DNA of 64,000 nt, taken from positions 1-64,000 of the forward strand of contig CALXHQ010000004.1 of NCBI GenBank assembly GCA_944388145.1. The letters run 5' to 3'. The position numbers and the translations under genes were made by a program. The DNA is from an uncultured Gemmiger sp. (GTDB lineage: Bacteria > Bacillota > Clostridia > Oscillospirales > Ruminococcaceae). Positions 1 to 8,620 of the stretch are shown here, in pieces. Under the pieces are notes generated by a model, which worked only from the letters and a program-made list of their open reading frames with translations, had not been told where the DNA came from and did no database searches. The stretch's first letter is position 1; every line of letters begins with the position of its first letter.

Positions 1-48
1 CCCTCTAAATGCGTACAGAAGCCCAAAACGAACCCCAAGGAGGAACCC

Positions 49-468
49 ATGTCAGACAATCGAAAATATTACTATCTCAAGCTGAAAGAAAACTTCTACA
101 ACAGCGAAACGATGGTTATTTTGGAGAGTATGCAGGATGGCCTGCTGTACTCCAATCTGCTGCTGAAAATGTACCTCATGTCACTCAAAAGCGGCGGTAT
201 CCTCATGCTCAACGACCATCTGCCCCACACGCCCCAGACCATCGCCACCTTTACCCGCCATCAGGTGGGGACGGTGGAACGGGCCTTGAAGGTGTTCCTT
301 GAATTTGGCCTTGTGGAGATTTTGACCGACGGGGCCTACTACATGGCCGACATCCAACTGCTGATCGGCCAGTCCTCTACCGAGGGGGAACGGAAAAAGA
401 AAGAGCGTATACGATTGAAGCGTCAAAAACTGCTCCCATCCGGCGGGGCGGACAATTGTCATAAATAG
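49..468 (+). pseudogene. Truncated phage replisome organizer (N-terminal domain only)
   Basis: The 139-residue product matches the N-terminal winged-helix part of phage or ICE replisome organizer proteins, which load the replicative helicase. The start is fixed by AAGGAGG at 39-45, eight or nine bases before ATG 49. Family members usually run well past 250 residues. Here the reading frame ends just after a charged linker (ERKKKERIRLKRQK), and the DNA at about 455 switches abruptly into the interior of a VanZ gene on the other strand. The helicase-loading C-terminal half is therefore missing and the gene is probably inactive. It marks the left part of a mobile-element remnant that extends beyond the window. 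Family assignment rests on my recognition of the sequence pattern. Confidence 0.6.
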
Positions 469-819
469 ATTGAACACGGTGGTCCAAAAGGCACTGCCGG
501 TGAAAATGCTAAGCAAACTTACAGACTGTCCAGGCTGAATCTGCGCTTGTTTGGCTATATCGGCGATGAAAGAAAATGGGATGAGTTGAGCTTTATGCCC
601 ATGCAGCGTAGCCGCTTTCTCCGGCGTAGGCAGCGGTAGAATGACCAGGCAGTAGACGCAGAGAAGGTACAAAATAAAGCTGTACACAATCAGCACCCGT
701 AAACTGAGGACTGATCCATATTTATGATAACTCTATGCGATGTACGGCACAGTGAAAAAAAGCACAATTATCGGAAAGATAAGCATGGCTTGTTCTAACG
801 CTTCTAAATATTGGCTCAT
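455..819 (-). pseudogene. VanZ-family membrane protein, broken by a stop codon and a 3' deletion
   Basis: Read leftwards from ATG 819 (AAGGAA ribosome site just upstream), the frame gives 28 residues and then an amber codon at 733-735. Past that stop the same frame continues with membrane-helix sequence typical of VanZ (YSFILYLLCVYCLVILPLP, then QLIPFSF and TGSAFWTTVFNLFMTI). VanZ-like proteins are small polytopic membrane proteins, first known from teicoplanin resistance. The homology stops at about 455, where it abuts the truncated replisome gene, so the last helices are absent. Two independent lesions make it a pseudogene. Confidence 0.6.
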
Positions 820-854
820 CCATTTTTCCTTCCTGCGCTCTTAGCAATTTGGCC

Positions 855-2222
855 TCATGTTTGACTTACCCGAAAAGATAAGGTCGTTTGACATCCCTGA
901 TTGGAAACACTATCTATTTTCATAGAGCCACCATGTGCTTCAACAATTTGGCGCACAAGCAAAAGCCCTAACCCATGCCGCAAATCAAGTCGTTCATCGG
1001 TGCTTTCCATATAGTGCGGCTTTTCCTCTAACTCTTGTAACTTTTCAGGTGTAAGCCCTACTCCATTATCAGCAACAGTGAGAGTAAGTGTTTCTTCGGT
1101 GTGCTTAAGGGAAAGCAGGATTTTGCAACCTTGCGGATTATGCTTGATGCTGTTCTGCACAAGGTTGTTGATCGCCCGTGAAATCAAGCGTGCATCACAT
1201 TCCAACATGGCATTTTCTGCCTCTGGTGCAATCTCAATTTCAATCGTATAGGCATCAGAAATCCCGGAGTTGAGCAACTCAGCCGCATAGGAACGAATGA
1301 GTTTGGACAGGCGTATCTGCTCTTTGTGAAGCGGCTGCATTTCGTATTCCAGTTGGGACACCAAATTCAAATCCTGCACGAGTTCTTTGATTTTTACACT
1401 TTGCTTCCGCACGATTTCGGCCTGTTCCCTAACCCTCTCACCGGCTGATTCGTCCGCGGTAATTCGACCGGCATATCCCATAATCATAGAAAGTGGCGTG
1501 CGGATGTCATGGGAAACGCCACTGATCCAGTTGGCGCGGGCTTCGTTCTGTCTGCTTATTATCTGAGAAGCTTTATTTACACTGCCCGCAATTTCGGATA
1601 GTTCTCCGTCAATATGAAGCGAAGCAGGTTTTCCATCTGCCAATGTTTCAATGGCTTCTACAATCGGCTCTGTATTCTGGATGATCCTGCGTTTTGAAAA
1701 ATAATAGGCCAAAAAGAGGCATAACACATCCATGCCAAACATTCCCGTAACATAGAGAGGAATTTTTTGAATTGCCTCAATGGAATAGTAGTTGCTGGTG
1801 AGCTTCATGTAGCTATTCTTTGGATACCCCAAAACTAACAATCCCTCATCCGTATTCCAGACAAAAACAGGATAATCTTCCAGGTAGCCTTTTGAAAATA
1901 ACGCCACATCCTGGATGTTGTAATTTTGCGGCACTTCTTCTGGCACATCGAGCGTCCAAAAGCATTCGCCCGTTGGTGTCAAATACACGGCCCAAATATT
2001 GTACTGGCGCAATTTCTGTACCGCGTTATCGGGCAAGCTCTCAGTGGTTACCGCAGCAGAGGTCATCTCAAGCATAGCGCGTGGAGACGATTCTCCATAA
2101 TCTTCTGAAACTGTGTGATAGAAGGTCACACCAAACAGAATGATATTGACAATCACCAGTATCAAGAGGAACGCAGCGAAAGACGCCAAATGCTTTGAAA
2201 TATAAGTTCCAAAAGATTTCAT
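855..2222 (-). CDS. Sensor histidine kinase
   Basis: A 455-residue membrane histidine kinase. Residues 13-34 and about 157-175 form two membrane helices flanking an extracytoplasmic sensor of roughly 120 residues, so this is not an intramembrane-sensing BceS type. A HAMP-like linker follows, then the phosphoacceptor His238 in the H-box (SHDIRTPLS), and an ATPase domain with N box (NNLVQNSIKHN) and G boxes (DNGVGL, HGLGLLL). It lies 4 bp downstream of its response regulator, so the two are co-transcribed leftwards. Both diverge from the ABC exporter that they very probably control, an arrangement typical of antimicrobial-peptide sensing and detoxification modules. Confidence 0.9.
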   Translation of the reverse strand: MKSFGTYISKHLASFAAFLLILVIVNIILFGVTFYHTVSEDYGESSPRAMLEMTSAAVTTESLPDNAVQKLRQYNIWAVYLTPTGECFWTLDVPEEVPQNYNIQDVALFSKGYLEDYPVFVWNTDEGLLVLGYPKNSYMKLTSNYYSIEAIQKIPLYVTGMFGMDVLCLFLAYYFSKRRIIQNTEPIVEAIETLADGKPASLHIDGELSEIAGSVNKASQIISRQNEARANWISGVSHDIRTPLSMIMGYAGRITADESAGERVREQAEIVRKQSVKIKELVQDLNLVSQLEYEMQPLHKEQIRLSKLIRSYAAELLNSGISDAYTIEIEIAPEAENAMLECDARLISRAINNLVQNSIKHNPQGCKILLSLKHTEETLTLTVADNGVGLTPEKLQELEEKPHYMESTDERLDLRHGLGLLLVRQIVEAHGGSMKIDSVSNQGCQTTLSFRVSQT

Positions 2223-2226
2223 GGCG

Positions 2227-2928
2227 TCACTTCCTTGTGTTCAGTTTATAGCCCAGCCCCTTAATCGTAATCAAAGAAACCGGCCTTGATGGATCGGTTT
2301 CAATTTTTTCCCGAATACGACGTACATGGGCGTTCAGGCTGTTTTCATAGCCAAAAGGGTTGTCACCCCATAACGCTTCACAAAGAGCGTCAACCGTGAC
2401 GATCTTTCCCTCATTGCGGGCCAGCGTTTCCAACAGGGTATGCTCTTTTGCAGTCAACGGGATAACCTCGCCGCCTTTGTTGACCTCTGCCCGGCTAAAA
2501 TCAATCGTACATCCATCCAGGACAACCAGCGGGCTGTCCTCTTTATAAGTGCGGCGTAAAACTGCATAAACGCGCAGCAAAAGTTCCTGCGGCATAAACG
2601 GTTTTGAAATGTAATCATCCGCACCAAGGCCAAGACCGGCCAGCTTGTCTGTGGCTTCGTCTTTTGCTGTCAAAAAGATTACCGGCACATCTGTAAATGT
2701 ACGGAGCTGCTTCATCAGGGAAAAACCGTCTCCATCTGGCAGCATGACATCCAATATCATCAAATCAGGTTTTTCCCGTTTTGCCACCATGACAGCTTCT
2801 TTCACGGATGCGGCAGTAAGGACAGTTTCAAAACCGGCATCTTTCAATATATCGGTTACCATCTTCAGCAAATCCGGCTCGTCATCTACAAGCAGGAGCT
2901 TCTTTCGATGCAGAAAAGAGTTATCCAT
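2227..2928 (-). CDS. OmpR-family response regulator
   Basis: 233 residues: a receiver domain with the acidic pair in LLLVDDEPD, phosphoacceptor Asp60 (LMILDVMLPDGDG) and the conserved Lys in FLTAKDEA, followed by a winged-helix DNA-binding domain of OmpR/PhoB type (VNAHVRRIREKIE-like recognition segment near the C-terminus). It heads the two-gene kinase operon. A TATAAT box on this strand at 2948-2953 lies just upstream. A pair of 10-bp direct repeats at 2988-3008, spaced by one helical turn as OmpR dimers prefer, lies between this gene and the divergent ABC operon and is the obvious candidate binding site. Confidence 0.92.
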   Translation of the reverse strand: MDNSFLHRKKLLLVDDEPDLLKMVTDILKDAGFETVLTAASVKEAVMVAKREKPDLMILDVMLPDGDGFSLMKQLRTFTDVPVIFLTAKDEATDKLAGLGLGADDYISKPFMPQELLLRVYAVLRRTYKEDSPLVVLDGCTIDFSRAEVNKGGEVIPLTAKEHTLLETLARNEGKIVTVDALCEALWGDNPFGYENSLNAHVRRIREKIETDPSRPVSLITIKGLGYKLNTRK

Positions 2929-2987
2929 AGTGTCACTTCCTGAAATGATTATAGCACAGAGAGACCCGTCTGCGGTGGGTATCCCGA

Positions 2988-3008
2988 AAAAGTAAGGTAA
3001 AAGTAAGG
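2988..3008. promoter_or_regulatory. Direct repeats, candidate response-regulator site
   Basis: AAAAGTAAGG occurs twice, at 2988-2997 and 2999-3008, an 11-bp period (about one helical turn). The site lies between divergent promoters: TATAAT at 2948-2953 on the minus strand and TATGAT at 3040-3045 on the plus strand. The plus promoter has no recognisable -35 box, as expected for an activator-dependent promoter. Binding by the neighbouring OmpR-type regulator is inferred. Confidence 0.5.
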
Positions 3009-3070
3009 ACGCGAGAATGTAGAAGTCAGGTTGATGTTTTATGATGGAGTCAATGAAAGGAGATGTTCTT

Positions 3071-3835
3071 ATGGATTACATTATCACTACGGAACAGTTG
3101 ACAAAGAAATACAAAAACTTCACTTCAGTCAACCATGTTTCGCTTCATATCCGCAAAGGCAGTATTTATGGCTTTCTCGGCCCGAACGGAGCAGGCAAAT
3201 CCACCACAATGAAAATGCTGCTGGGCTTGACCGCTCCCACAAAAGGCCGCTTTACCATTGATGGCAAGCAGTTCCCGGCGGATCGTATTGCGATTTTGAA
3301 GGAGGTCGGCTCGTTCATTGAGTCCCCTTCGTTTTATGCGAACCTGACCGGCCGGGAAAATCTCGATATTATCCGCAGGATTTTGGGACTGCCGAAAAGC
3401 GCCGTGGATGACGCACTGGACCTTGTCGGCCTGACGGAATTTGGTGATCGGCTGGCCAAAAAATATTCGCTGGGAATGAAACAGCGCCTTGGCCTCGCAG
3501 GTGCGTTGCTGGGTAGGCCCCCCATCCTGATTCTGGATGAGCCGACAAATGGGCTTGACCCTTCCGGCATCCATGAAATCCGCAATCTGGTCAAGTCTCT
3601 GCCGGATCTGTACGATTGCACCATCTTGATCTCGTCCCATATGCTGTCCGAGATTGAGCTGATAGCGGATGACATCGGCATTCTCAATCATGGTCGGCTT
3701 CTATTTGAAGGAAGTCTGGATGAGCTTCGCCAAAGTGCTTTACGGGCCGGTTTCGCGGCGGACAATCTGGAAGATATGTTCCTCTCAATGGTGGAAAAAG
3801 ATAACGCAGCCAGAAAGCAGAGGGCACAGTTATGA
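3071..3835 (+). CDS. ABC transporter ATP-binding protein (lantibiotic/bacitracin export type)
   Basis: 254 residues. It has the Walker A motif in GPNGAGKSTTMKMLLGLT, the ABC signature YSLGMKQRLGLAGALLG, Walker B LILDEPTNGLDP and a switch histidine in ISSHMLSE. I chose ATG 3071 because AAAGGAG at 3056-3062 is correctly spaced from it; an earlier in-frame ATG at 3041 lacks a ribosome site and lies on the probable -10 box. The sequence is of the BcrA/SpaF type, whose members energise removal of cationic peptide antibiotics. It overlaps the first permease gene by 4 bp and diverges from the kinase/regulator pair. Confidence 0.9.
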   Translation: MDYIITTEQLTKKYKNFTSVNHVSLHIRKGSIYGFLGPNGAGKSTTMKMLLGLTAPTKGRFTIDGKQFPADRIAILKEVGSFIESPSFYANLTGRENLDIIRRILGLPKSAVDDALDLVGLTEFGDRLAKKYSLGMKQRLGLAGALLGRPPILILDEPTNGLDPSGIHEIRNLVKSLPDLYDCTILISSHMLSEIELIADDIGILNHGRLLFEGSLDELRQSALRAGFAADNLEDMFLSMVEKDNAARKQRAQL

Positions 3836-4557
3836 ATGTACTGTCAATCGAACTTCGGAAAGAAAAGCGGACCGGCGTCATTCCTGTGCTGCTGGCCGTT
3901 GGAGTGTTAGGAGCCGCATACGCGTTTGTTAATTTCCTTGTGCGGAAAGACACGCTTCTTAATTTGCCGCTGGCCCCGATGGATGTTCTGCTGACCCAGC
4001 TTTACGGTGTAATTATGATCCTGAACCTGTTCGGCATCGTGGTCGCCACCTGCATGATCTACAACATGGAGTTTAAGGGCAGCGCCATCAAAAAGATGTA
4101 TATGCTCCCTATGAGTGTTCCGGCTATGTACCTGTGCAAATTCCTGATTCTGACGGTGCTATTTTTGGTTGCAATCGTACTGCAAAATTTGGCCCTTGTG
4201 CAGATCGGCGTGACGGACTTGCCGGAGGGAGCATTTGAGATGGGAACGCTGGTGCGCTTTGCCGGATATTCCTTCCTCACATCCATGCCGGTGTTGTCAT
4301 TTATGCTCCTGATTTCTTCGCGCTTTGAAAATATGTGGATACCGCTCGGCGTAGGGGTTGCGGGATTTTTAAGCGGTATGGCGCTGGCCAATTTAAATCT
4401 TGCCGTCCTGATGGTTCATCCTTTTGTGCTTATGCTGAAACCGGCAGTTGCCATGAGCGCCCAGCCCGATATGACTGTGACCGTGGTATCTCTGATAGAG
4501 ACCATTTTATTCCTTGCTATTGCACTGTGGCTGGCAAAAAGCAAACGCTATGAGTAA
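3832..4557 (+). CDS. ABC-2 type permease subunit (first)
   Basis: 241 residues with about six predicted membrane helices. The N-terminus is short and cytoplasmic (LSIELRKEKRTG), as in lantibiotic-protection permeases of the SpaE/MutE kind. Translation is coupled to the ATPase through an ATGA overlap at 3832-3835. It would pair with the next gene to form a heterodimeric membrane domain in complex with the ATPase. Substrate is unknown; cationic antimicrobial peptides are likely from family and context. Confidence 0.8.
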   Translation: MNVLSIELRKEKRTGVIPVLLAVGVLGAAYAFVNFLVRKDTLLNLPLAPMDVLLTQLYGVIMILNLFGIVVATCMIYNMEFKGSAIKKMYMLPMSVPAMYLCKFLILTVLFLVAIVLQNLALVQIGVTDLPEGAFEMGTLVRFAGYSFLTSMPVLSFMLLISSRFENMWIPLGVGVAGFLSGMALANLNLAVLMVHPFVLMLKPAVAMSAQPDMTVTVVSLIETILFLAIALWLAKSKRYE

Positions 4558-4572
4558 GGAGGGATTGAAGAA

Positions 4573-5337
4573 ATGAATTTTTTGGAATTGCTCAACATTG
4601 AGTTTATGAAGGTAAAACGCTCCAAGATCGTACCATTGATCTTTATCGCACCACTGTTGGTGGTTGCCTCCGGGGTTGCAAGCCTGAGCCGCTATTTCAC
4701 CCCGGAATATACAAACGCATGGCCTGCCATGTTCATTCAGAGCGCATTGGTCTATGCGTATTATCTGTTGCCATTCAGCATGATCGTTGTCTGTGTGATG
4801 ATTGCAGGCCGGGAAACTGGAAATAACGGCATCCTGAAAATGCTGGCTCTGCCGGTCAGCCGATATGCACTTTCCATTGCTAAATTCTGTGTGCTGGTAT
4901 TTTACCTGCTTATGGAAATGGTCGTGTTCCTTGCCGTGTTTGTAATTGCGGGATTGATTGCGACCCAGACAATGGGAGTGACAGAAACCTTGCCGATCCT
5001 GTATCTGCTAAAATGGAGCCTTGGCCTGTTTCTGACAATGCTGCCGTGTATTGCGACTATGTGGGCAATCACGGTACTGTTTGAAAAGCCGCTTCTTTCC
5101 GTTGGATTGAATTTGCTGCTTGTTATTCCCGGCGTATTGGTTGCGAATACGCCGCTGTGGATTGTTTATCCGTACTGTTACAGCGGTTATCTTGTCTCCT
5201 GCTCCCTCCATGATTTTACAGCAGAAACTTCTGACGCTGCTTTTTCGATGTTTCCATTTCTGCCCTGCGCGATTGTAGTGTTCGGTCTGTTTCTCGCACT
5301 GGCTGTCACCCAATTTGGGAAAAAAGAAATGAGGTAA
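4573..5337 (+). CDS. ABC-2 type permease subunit (second)
   Basis: 254 residues, about six membrane helices, again beginning with a short cytoplasmic segment (FLELLNIEFMKVKRSK) typical of this permease family. A GGAGGG ribosome site precedes ATG 4573. It is distantly similar in layout to the preceding gene, which suggests the two are paralogous halves of the exporter. The 15-bp gap and common direction place it in the same operon. Confidence 0.8.
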   Translation: MNFLELLNIEFMKVKRSKIVPLIFIAPLLVVASGVASLSRYFTPEYTNAWPAMFIQSALVYAYYLLPFSMIVVCVMIAGRETGNNGILKMLALPVSRYALSIAKFCVLVFYLLMEMVVFLAVFVIAGLIATQTMGVTETLPILYLLKWSLGLFLTMLPCIATMWAITVLFEKPLLSVGLNLLLVIPGVLVANTPLWIVYPYCYSGYLVSCSLHDFTAETSDAAFSMFPFLPCAIVVFGLFLALAVTQFGKKEMR

Positions 5338-5342
5338 ATACT

Positions 5343-5639
5343 ATGGAAAAGAAAAAACTTCAATCAATAAGTATAGCTGCGCTCATTGTGAGCGTCCTGC
5401 CGCTGGCGGCCCTTATCCCGTCGCTTTTGCACCTTTCGCTGTCGGACGGCATCCGAACTGTTTGGGCCGGAGCCAATATCGTTTTTGTCCTGCTGGGCCT
5501 GATTCTTTCGGTAGTTTGTGTGCGGAACAGGGAAAGCCGCAGCGTTATCAATATTGTATCAACGGCAATCAGCGCTTTTTGGGTGCTGCTGATGGTGGGA
5601 ATTGTTGCACTCGCTTTGTTCCTTACTTTCGTTCAGTGA
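5343..5639 (+). CDS. Small membrane protein of the exporter operon
   Basis: A 98-residue hydrophobic protein with three probable membrane helices (about residues 8-28, 38-58 and 70-95). It begins 5 bp after the second permease, so it belongs to the operon. I do not recognise the family. Its position suggests an accessory role in the exporter or in immunity, but nothing in the sequence proves this. Confidence 0.6.
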   Translation: MEKKKLQSISIAALIVSVLPLAALIPSLLHLSLSDGIRTVWAGANIVFVLLGLILSVVCVRNRESRSVINIVSTAISAFWVLLMVGIVALALFLTFVQ

Positions 5640-5649
5640 GGAAATGATT

Positions 5650-6003
5650 ATGCGCAAAAGAAGAAATGCTTTCGTATTGTGCCTGATTACGGTTTCTTTA
5701 CTGGCCTGTACTGCCTGCTCTGGCCTTGATAGGCTCAATGAGAATCTAAAGGCCGGAGTAGCGCAGCTAAGTGACGATGTGGTGATTGGGAAAAGCAATG
5801 CACTCATAACGCCTTATCAGTCCTTTGAGGGCAGCCGTACTTCGGATAGCGATGCTTTCCAGGCCACTTATGATGCCTCTGTAACGGGGTTCGACGGGCA
5901 GGATATTTTGACACGGCCTATACCTACCACGGTTACCATGCCGAGGAAGCGGTGCGCAAGGCGTTGGTGGAGCGCCATCCCAGGGACAGTTTCCGGTTGG
6001 TGA
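5650..6003 (+). pseudogene. Lipoprotein fragment fused out of frame to oxidoreductase DNA
   Basis: From ATG 5650 (GAGG ten bases upstream) the product has a lipoprotein signal peptide with lipobox LLACTACS, so it would be anchored at Cys. About 60 further residues look native. At about 5897-5903 the DNA becomes an aldo/keto reductase gene in a different frame, and the lipoprotein frame then runs on as nonsense to 6003. The native 3' end is therefore lost. It is the last gene of the exporter operon and was probably an accessory or immunity lipoprotein. Confidence 0.55.
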
Positions 6004-6923
6004 CCAAAATGCCGCTGCGGGATTTTAAGGATGAGGAGGATCTGGAACGGATCTTCCATGAGCAGCTTGCCCACTGCGGCGTGGAGTATTTTGATTATTA
6101 CTTGCTGCACAACATGGGCACCAACGTCTACGAGAAATGCAAAAAGTACCACGCCTTCGATTTTGTGGCGCAGAAGAAAGCGGAGGGGAAAATCCGCCAG
6201 GTGGGGATGTCCTTCCATGACACACCAGAGCTTCTGGATGAGATTCTGGCCCAGTTCGGGGACAAGTTGGATTTTGTCCAGTTGCAGATCAACTATGTGG
6301 ACTGGGAGCAGCCGAATGTCCAGTCCCGCCGGTGTCTGGAAGTGGCGAGAAAATACGGCAAGCCTGTCACAGTCATGGAACCCTGCAAAGGCGGCACCCT
6401 GGTCAATCTGCCCCAAGGGGCGGAAGCCTTGCTCCGGCAGGCCCGTCCCCAGGATTCCAATGCCGGCTGGGCGCTGCGTTTCGCCGCCAGCCAAGAAGGC
6501 GTAACCCGTGTTCTTTCCGGGATGAACTCTCTGGAACAGGTGGTGGACAACTGCGCCACTTTCCAGAATTTTGAACCCGTCACCGCTCAGGACAAGGCGG
6601 TCATTGAGAAAGTGCGCCAGATCATTGAAGCGAACACGCCCATTCCCTGCACAGGCTGCGCCTACTGCACGCATGGCTGTCCCAAAAATATTGCCATCCC
6701 ACAGTATTTCGCACTATATAACAGCGTGTCCCGCACCACAGGCAGTTTCTCCAGCCAGAATGTGTACTATAACAACATATCCCTCAAGCACGGCAAGGCT
6801 TCAGACTGCATCGGCTGCGGGCAGTGCGAGAGAGCCTGTCCCCAGCATCTGCCCATCCGGGAGCACTTGAAAGAGGTGGCCGTCAAGTTTGAAGCGGGAG
6901 CCTCTTTTCCTACCCGCCGGTAA
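5901..6923 (+). pseudogene. Aldo/keto reductase with two 4Fe-4S sites, 5' truncated
   Basis: The frame opens at GYFDTAYTYHG, which contains the family's catalytic-site Asp and Tyr, and continues through LVTKMPL and YYLLHNM to two C-terminal ferredoxin-like clusters (CTGCAYCTHGCP and CIGCGQCERACP). It matches the ferredoxin-domain aldo/keto reductases common in clostridia, whose first roughly 50 residues include the phosphate-binding start of the barrel; that part is absent. The first in-frame ATG is at 5952, inside the barrel, with no ribosome site. It is a chromosomal gene cut by the junction with the lower-GC element remnant to its left. A truncated protein might be made but is unlikely to work. 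Confidence 0.7.
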
Positions 6924-7116
6924 ATAGGATCGTACAGAGCTCCAAGGCTGCTTTCACCTATGCAGGTTTTCGGATTTGTCAACCTTCTTGACAGAGCAAG
7001 TGAGCCAAAACATATCTGCCGCCGGATTTCCCTTGGTCCCGCTCGAAAAAGGGTTGTTTTTGCTTTTGCCCCTCTCCCAGGCGATACGTCCGATACCTTT
7101 CGTCCCGGCTTTTTGA

Positions 7117-7145
7117 TTGACAGCCCATGGCGATTGTGATATGAT
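7117..7145 (+). promoter_or_regulatory. Sigma-A promoter for the thiamine operon
   Basis: TTGACA at 7117-7122 and TATGAT at 7140-7145 are separated by 17 bp, with a TGN extension of the -10 box. Transcription would start about 20 bp before the TPP riboswitch. The rest of the 6924-7116 gap holds no gene that I can recognise. Confidence 0.75.
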
Positions 7146-7169
7146 GCTTTTCGACAAAAGAATACAGAT

Positions 7170-7261
7170 AGAATTCTAGGGGAGCTCTGCGGAGCTGAGA
7201 GGGCCAGCCGGCCCGACCCTTGAACCTGATCTGGGTTATGCCAGCGTAGGAAAGCAATTCT
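7170..7261 (+). ncRNA. TPP riboswitch (THI element)
   Basis: The region contains the two conserved THI-box cores: CTGAGAGGG near 7195-7203, and ACCTGATCTGGGTTATGCCA followed by GCGTAGGAAAG from 7224 to about 7256. A closing P1 helix can form between AGAATT (7170-7175) and AATTCT (7256-7261). Thiamine pyrophosphate binding normally shuts off downstream transcription or translation. An intrinsic terminator follows at 7298-7333, so control here is probably by premature termination of the ykoFEDC message. Confidence 0.92.
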
Positions 7262-7297
7262 ATGAACATACCGGTGTTTTTTCCGGCGTCCAATACG

Positions 7298-7333
7298 GGA
7301 TGCTTTCTTGCAGGGAAGCATCCTTTTCTTTTT
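7298..7333 (+). terminator. Riboswitch-controlled terminator
   Basis: GGATGCTTTC and GGAAGCATCC form a 10-bp hairpin (one G-U pair) around a 6-nt loop, followed by a T-rich run from 7324. It sits between the TPP aptamer and the first gene, the position expected for the expression platform. Confidence 0.75.
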
Positions 7334-7368
7334 GTCCCATTTTCAATCTGCCGGAGGAGGCATTTTTT

Positions 7369-8013
7369 ATGGCAAACGAAACCTGCTGTGCCGGCTGCAA
7401 CCGCCCGAACCTGCCCTGGGCGGGGCGCGGCACCGACCTTCCCATCGCGGGCTGCCGGTTCACCCTGTATCCCATGACCGACCAGTTCATCGACATCATC
7501 CTCGGTGCGCTGCAAAAGACCGATACCTCCGCTGTATGGAGCGAAACCGACGCCCTGTCCACCGTCTACCGCGGCAGGCTGCCCTATGTGACGGATGCAG
7601 TCCAGGCACTGTTTTTGAACGCGTACCGGGATGGCGTTCACATGGCCCTGGAGGGGCAGTTTTCCAAGGGATGCCCCGGGGATGTATCCGGTGACAGCGT
7701 GCTGAACCGGGAGGGTGAAGCCCCCAATGCTGCCGCCGTGGAGAAAATCCACTTCCCTGTTCACTGCAAGCTGTCACTGTACCCGCTGGGGGACGCCGAT
7801 TACATCGACCAAATCGCAAAAGTATGGTACATGGCGCAGGATGCCGGGCTGAACCCCGTCACCATCCACTATGCCACCCGCATTGAAGGCGATGTGCAGG
7901 CGGTATTCCGCTACCTGTACCAGGTGTGCGACCTGATGGACCACACACCCACCGTACATCACTACGTGCTGCACTTCACCATGAATTGCAACAGCCCCAC
8001 TGTGGAGGAATAA
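7369..8013 (+). CDS. ykoF: YkoF-type thiamine/HMP-binding protein
   Basis: 214 residues containing two copies of the YkoF ferredoxin-like domain, recognisable as GCRFTLYPMTDQFIDIILGAL and KLSLYPLGDADYIDQIAKVW. The Bacillus subtilis relative binds thiamine-pathway compounds and is encoded with the YkoEDC transporter. Start ATG 7369 has CCGGAGGAGG upstream; longer frames run into the terminator hairpin. It lacks a signal peptide, so it acts in the cytoplasm. The gene heads a four-gene operon under TPP riboswitch control and precedes ykoE by 3 bp. Confidence 0.9.
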   Translation: MANETCCAGCNRPNLPWAGRGTDLPIAGCRFTLYPMTDQFIDIILGALQKTDTSAVWSETDALSTVYRGRLPYVTDAVQALFLNAYRDGVHMALEGQFSKGCPGDVSGDSVLNREGEAPNAAAVEKIHFPVHCKLSLYPLGDADYIDQIAKVWYMAQDAGLNPVTIHYATRIEGDVQAVFRYLYQVCDLMDHTPTVHHYVLHFTMNCNSPTVEE

Positions 8014-8016
8014 GCT

Positions 8017-8616
8017 ATGAAAACAAATGCCTGGAAATTGAAAGATGTTCTGCTGATTGCCATCTGCGCCGTGCTGTTCGGCGTGGTGTATTTGGGATGC
8101 ACCTATGTGGGCGGCATCCTGTACGGCATCCTGACCCCCTTCGGCATGGCTTCGCTGGGGTACGAACCCTTTTACGGCATCTACTTTATGGCCGGGGCGT
8201 TCGGTGTCTATGTAATGCGCAAACCCGGCGCGGGACTGATTGCCGAACTGCTGGCCGCTGTGCTGGAATGCCTGTTCGGCAACTACTTTGGCCCCATTAT
8301 CATCCTGTCCGGCCTGGTACAGGGCTTCGGGTTTGAGCTGATCGTGGCTTTGAAGCGGTACAAAAAGTTCGACCGCCTGACCATGATCGAAGGTGCAGTG
8401 CTCTGCTCGGTGCTGACATTGGGTTACAACCTGGTCATCAGCGGTTACAACCAGATTGCAGTGCCCGTGCTGGCGCTGATGCTGGCGGTGCGCATCGTCA
8501 GTGCCATCGTGTTCGACGGCGTGGTCACCCCGCTGCTGGTGGACGGCCTGGTCAAAGCCGGCCTGCTGAAGGGATACGCCGTGGCCCGCGATACCGCTGT
8601 GGATCTGGAGGACTGA
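8017..8616 (+). CDS. ykoE: YkoE, substrate-specific S component of a thiamine-precursor ECF transporter
   Basis: 199 residues, about six membrane helices, very alanine/glycine rich, with the family's YVGGILYG and FFGNYFGP-like stretches. YkoE proteins capture hydroxymethylpyrimidine or thiamine for an energy-coupling factor transporter. The gene lies between ykoF and the double-ATPase gene, with only 4 bp to the latter. The order F-E-D-C matches Bacillus subtilis exactly, which makes the assignment secure. Confidence 0.9.
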   Translation: MKTNAWKLKDVLLIAICAVLFGVVYLGCTYVGGILYGILTPFGMASLGYEPFYGIYFMAGAFGVYVMRKPGAGLIAELLAAVLECLFGNYFGPIIILSGLVQGFGFELIVALKRYKKFDRLTMIEGAVLCSVLTLGYNLVISGYNQIAVPVLALMLAVRIVSAIVFDGVVTPLLVDGLVKAGLLKGYAVARDTAVDLED

Positions 8617-8620
8617 GATC

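Noticed and set aside
6924..7116. Possible coding remnant upstream of the TPP riboswitch (frame reading FVNLLDRASEPKHICRR)
   Set aside because: I could not link it to a family and it lacks start signals; left unannotated.
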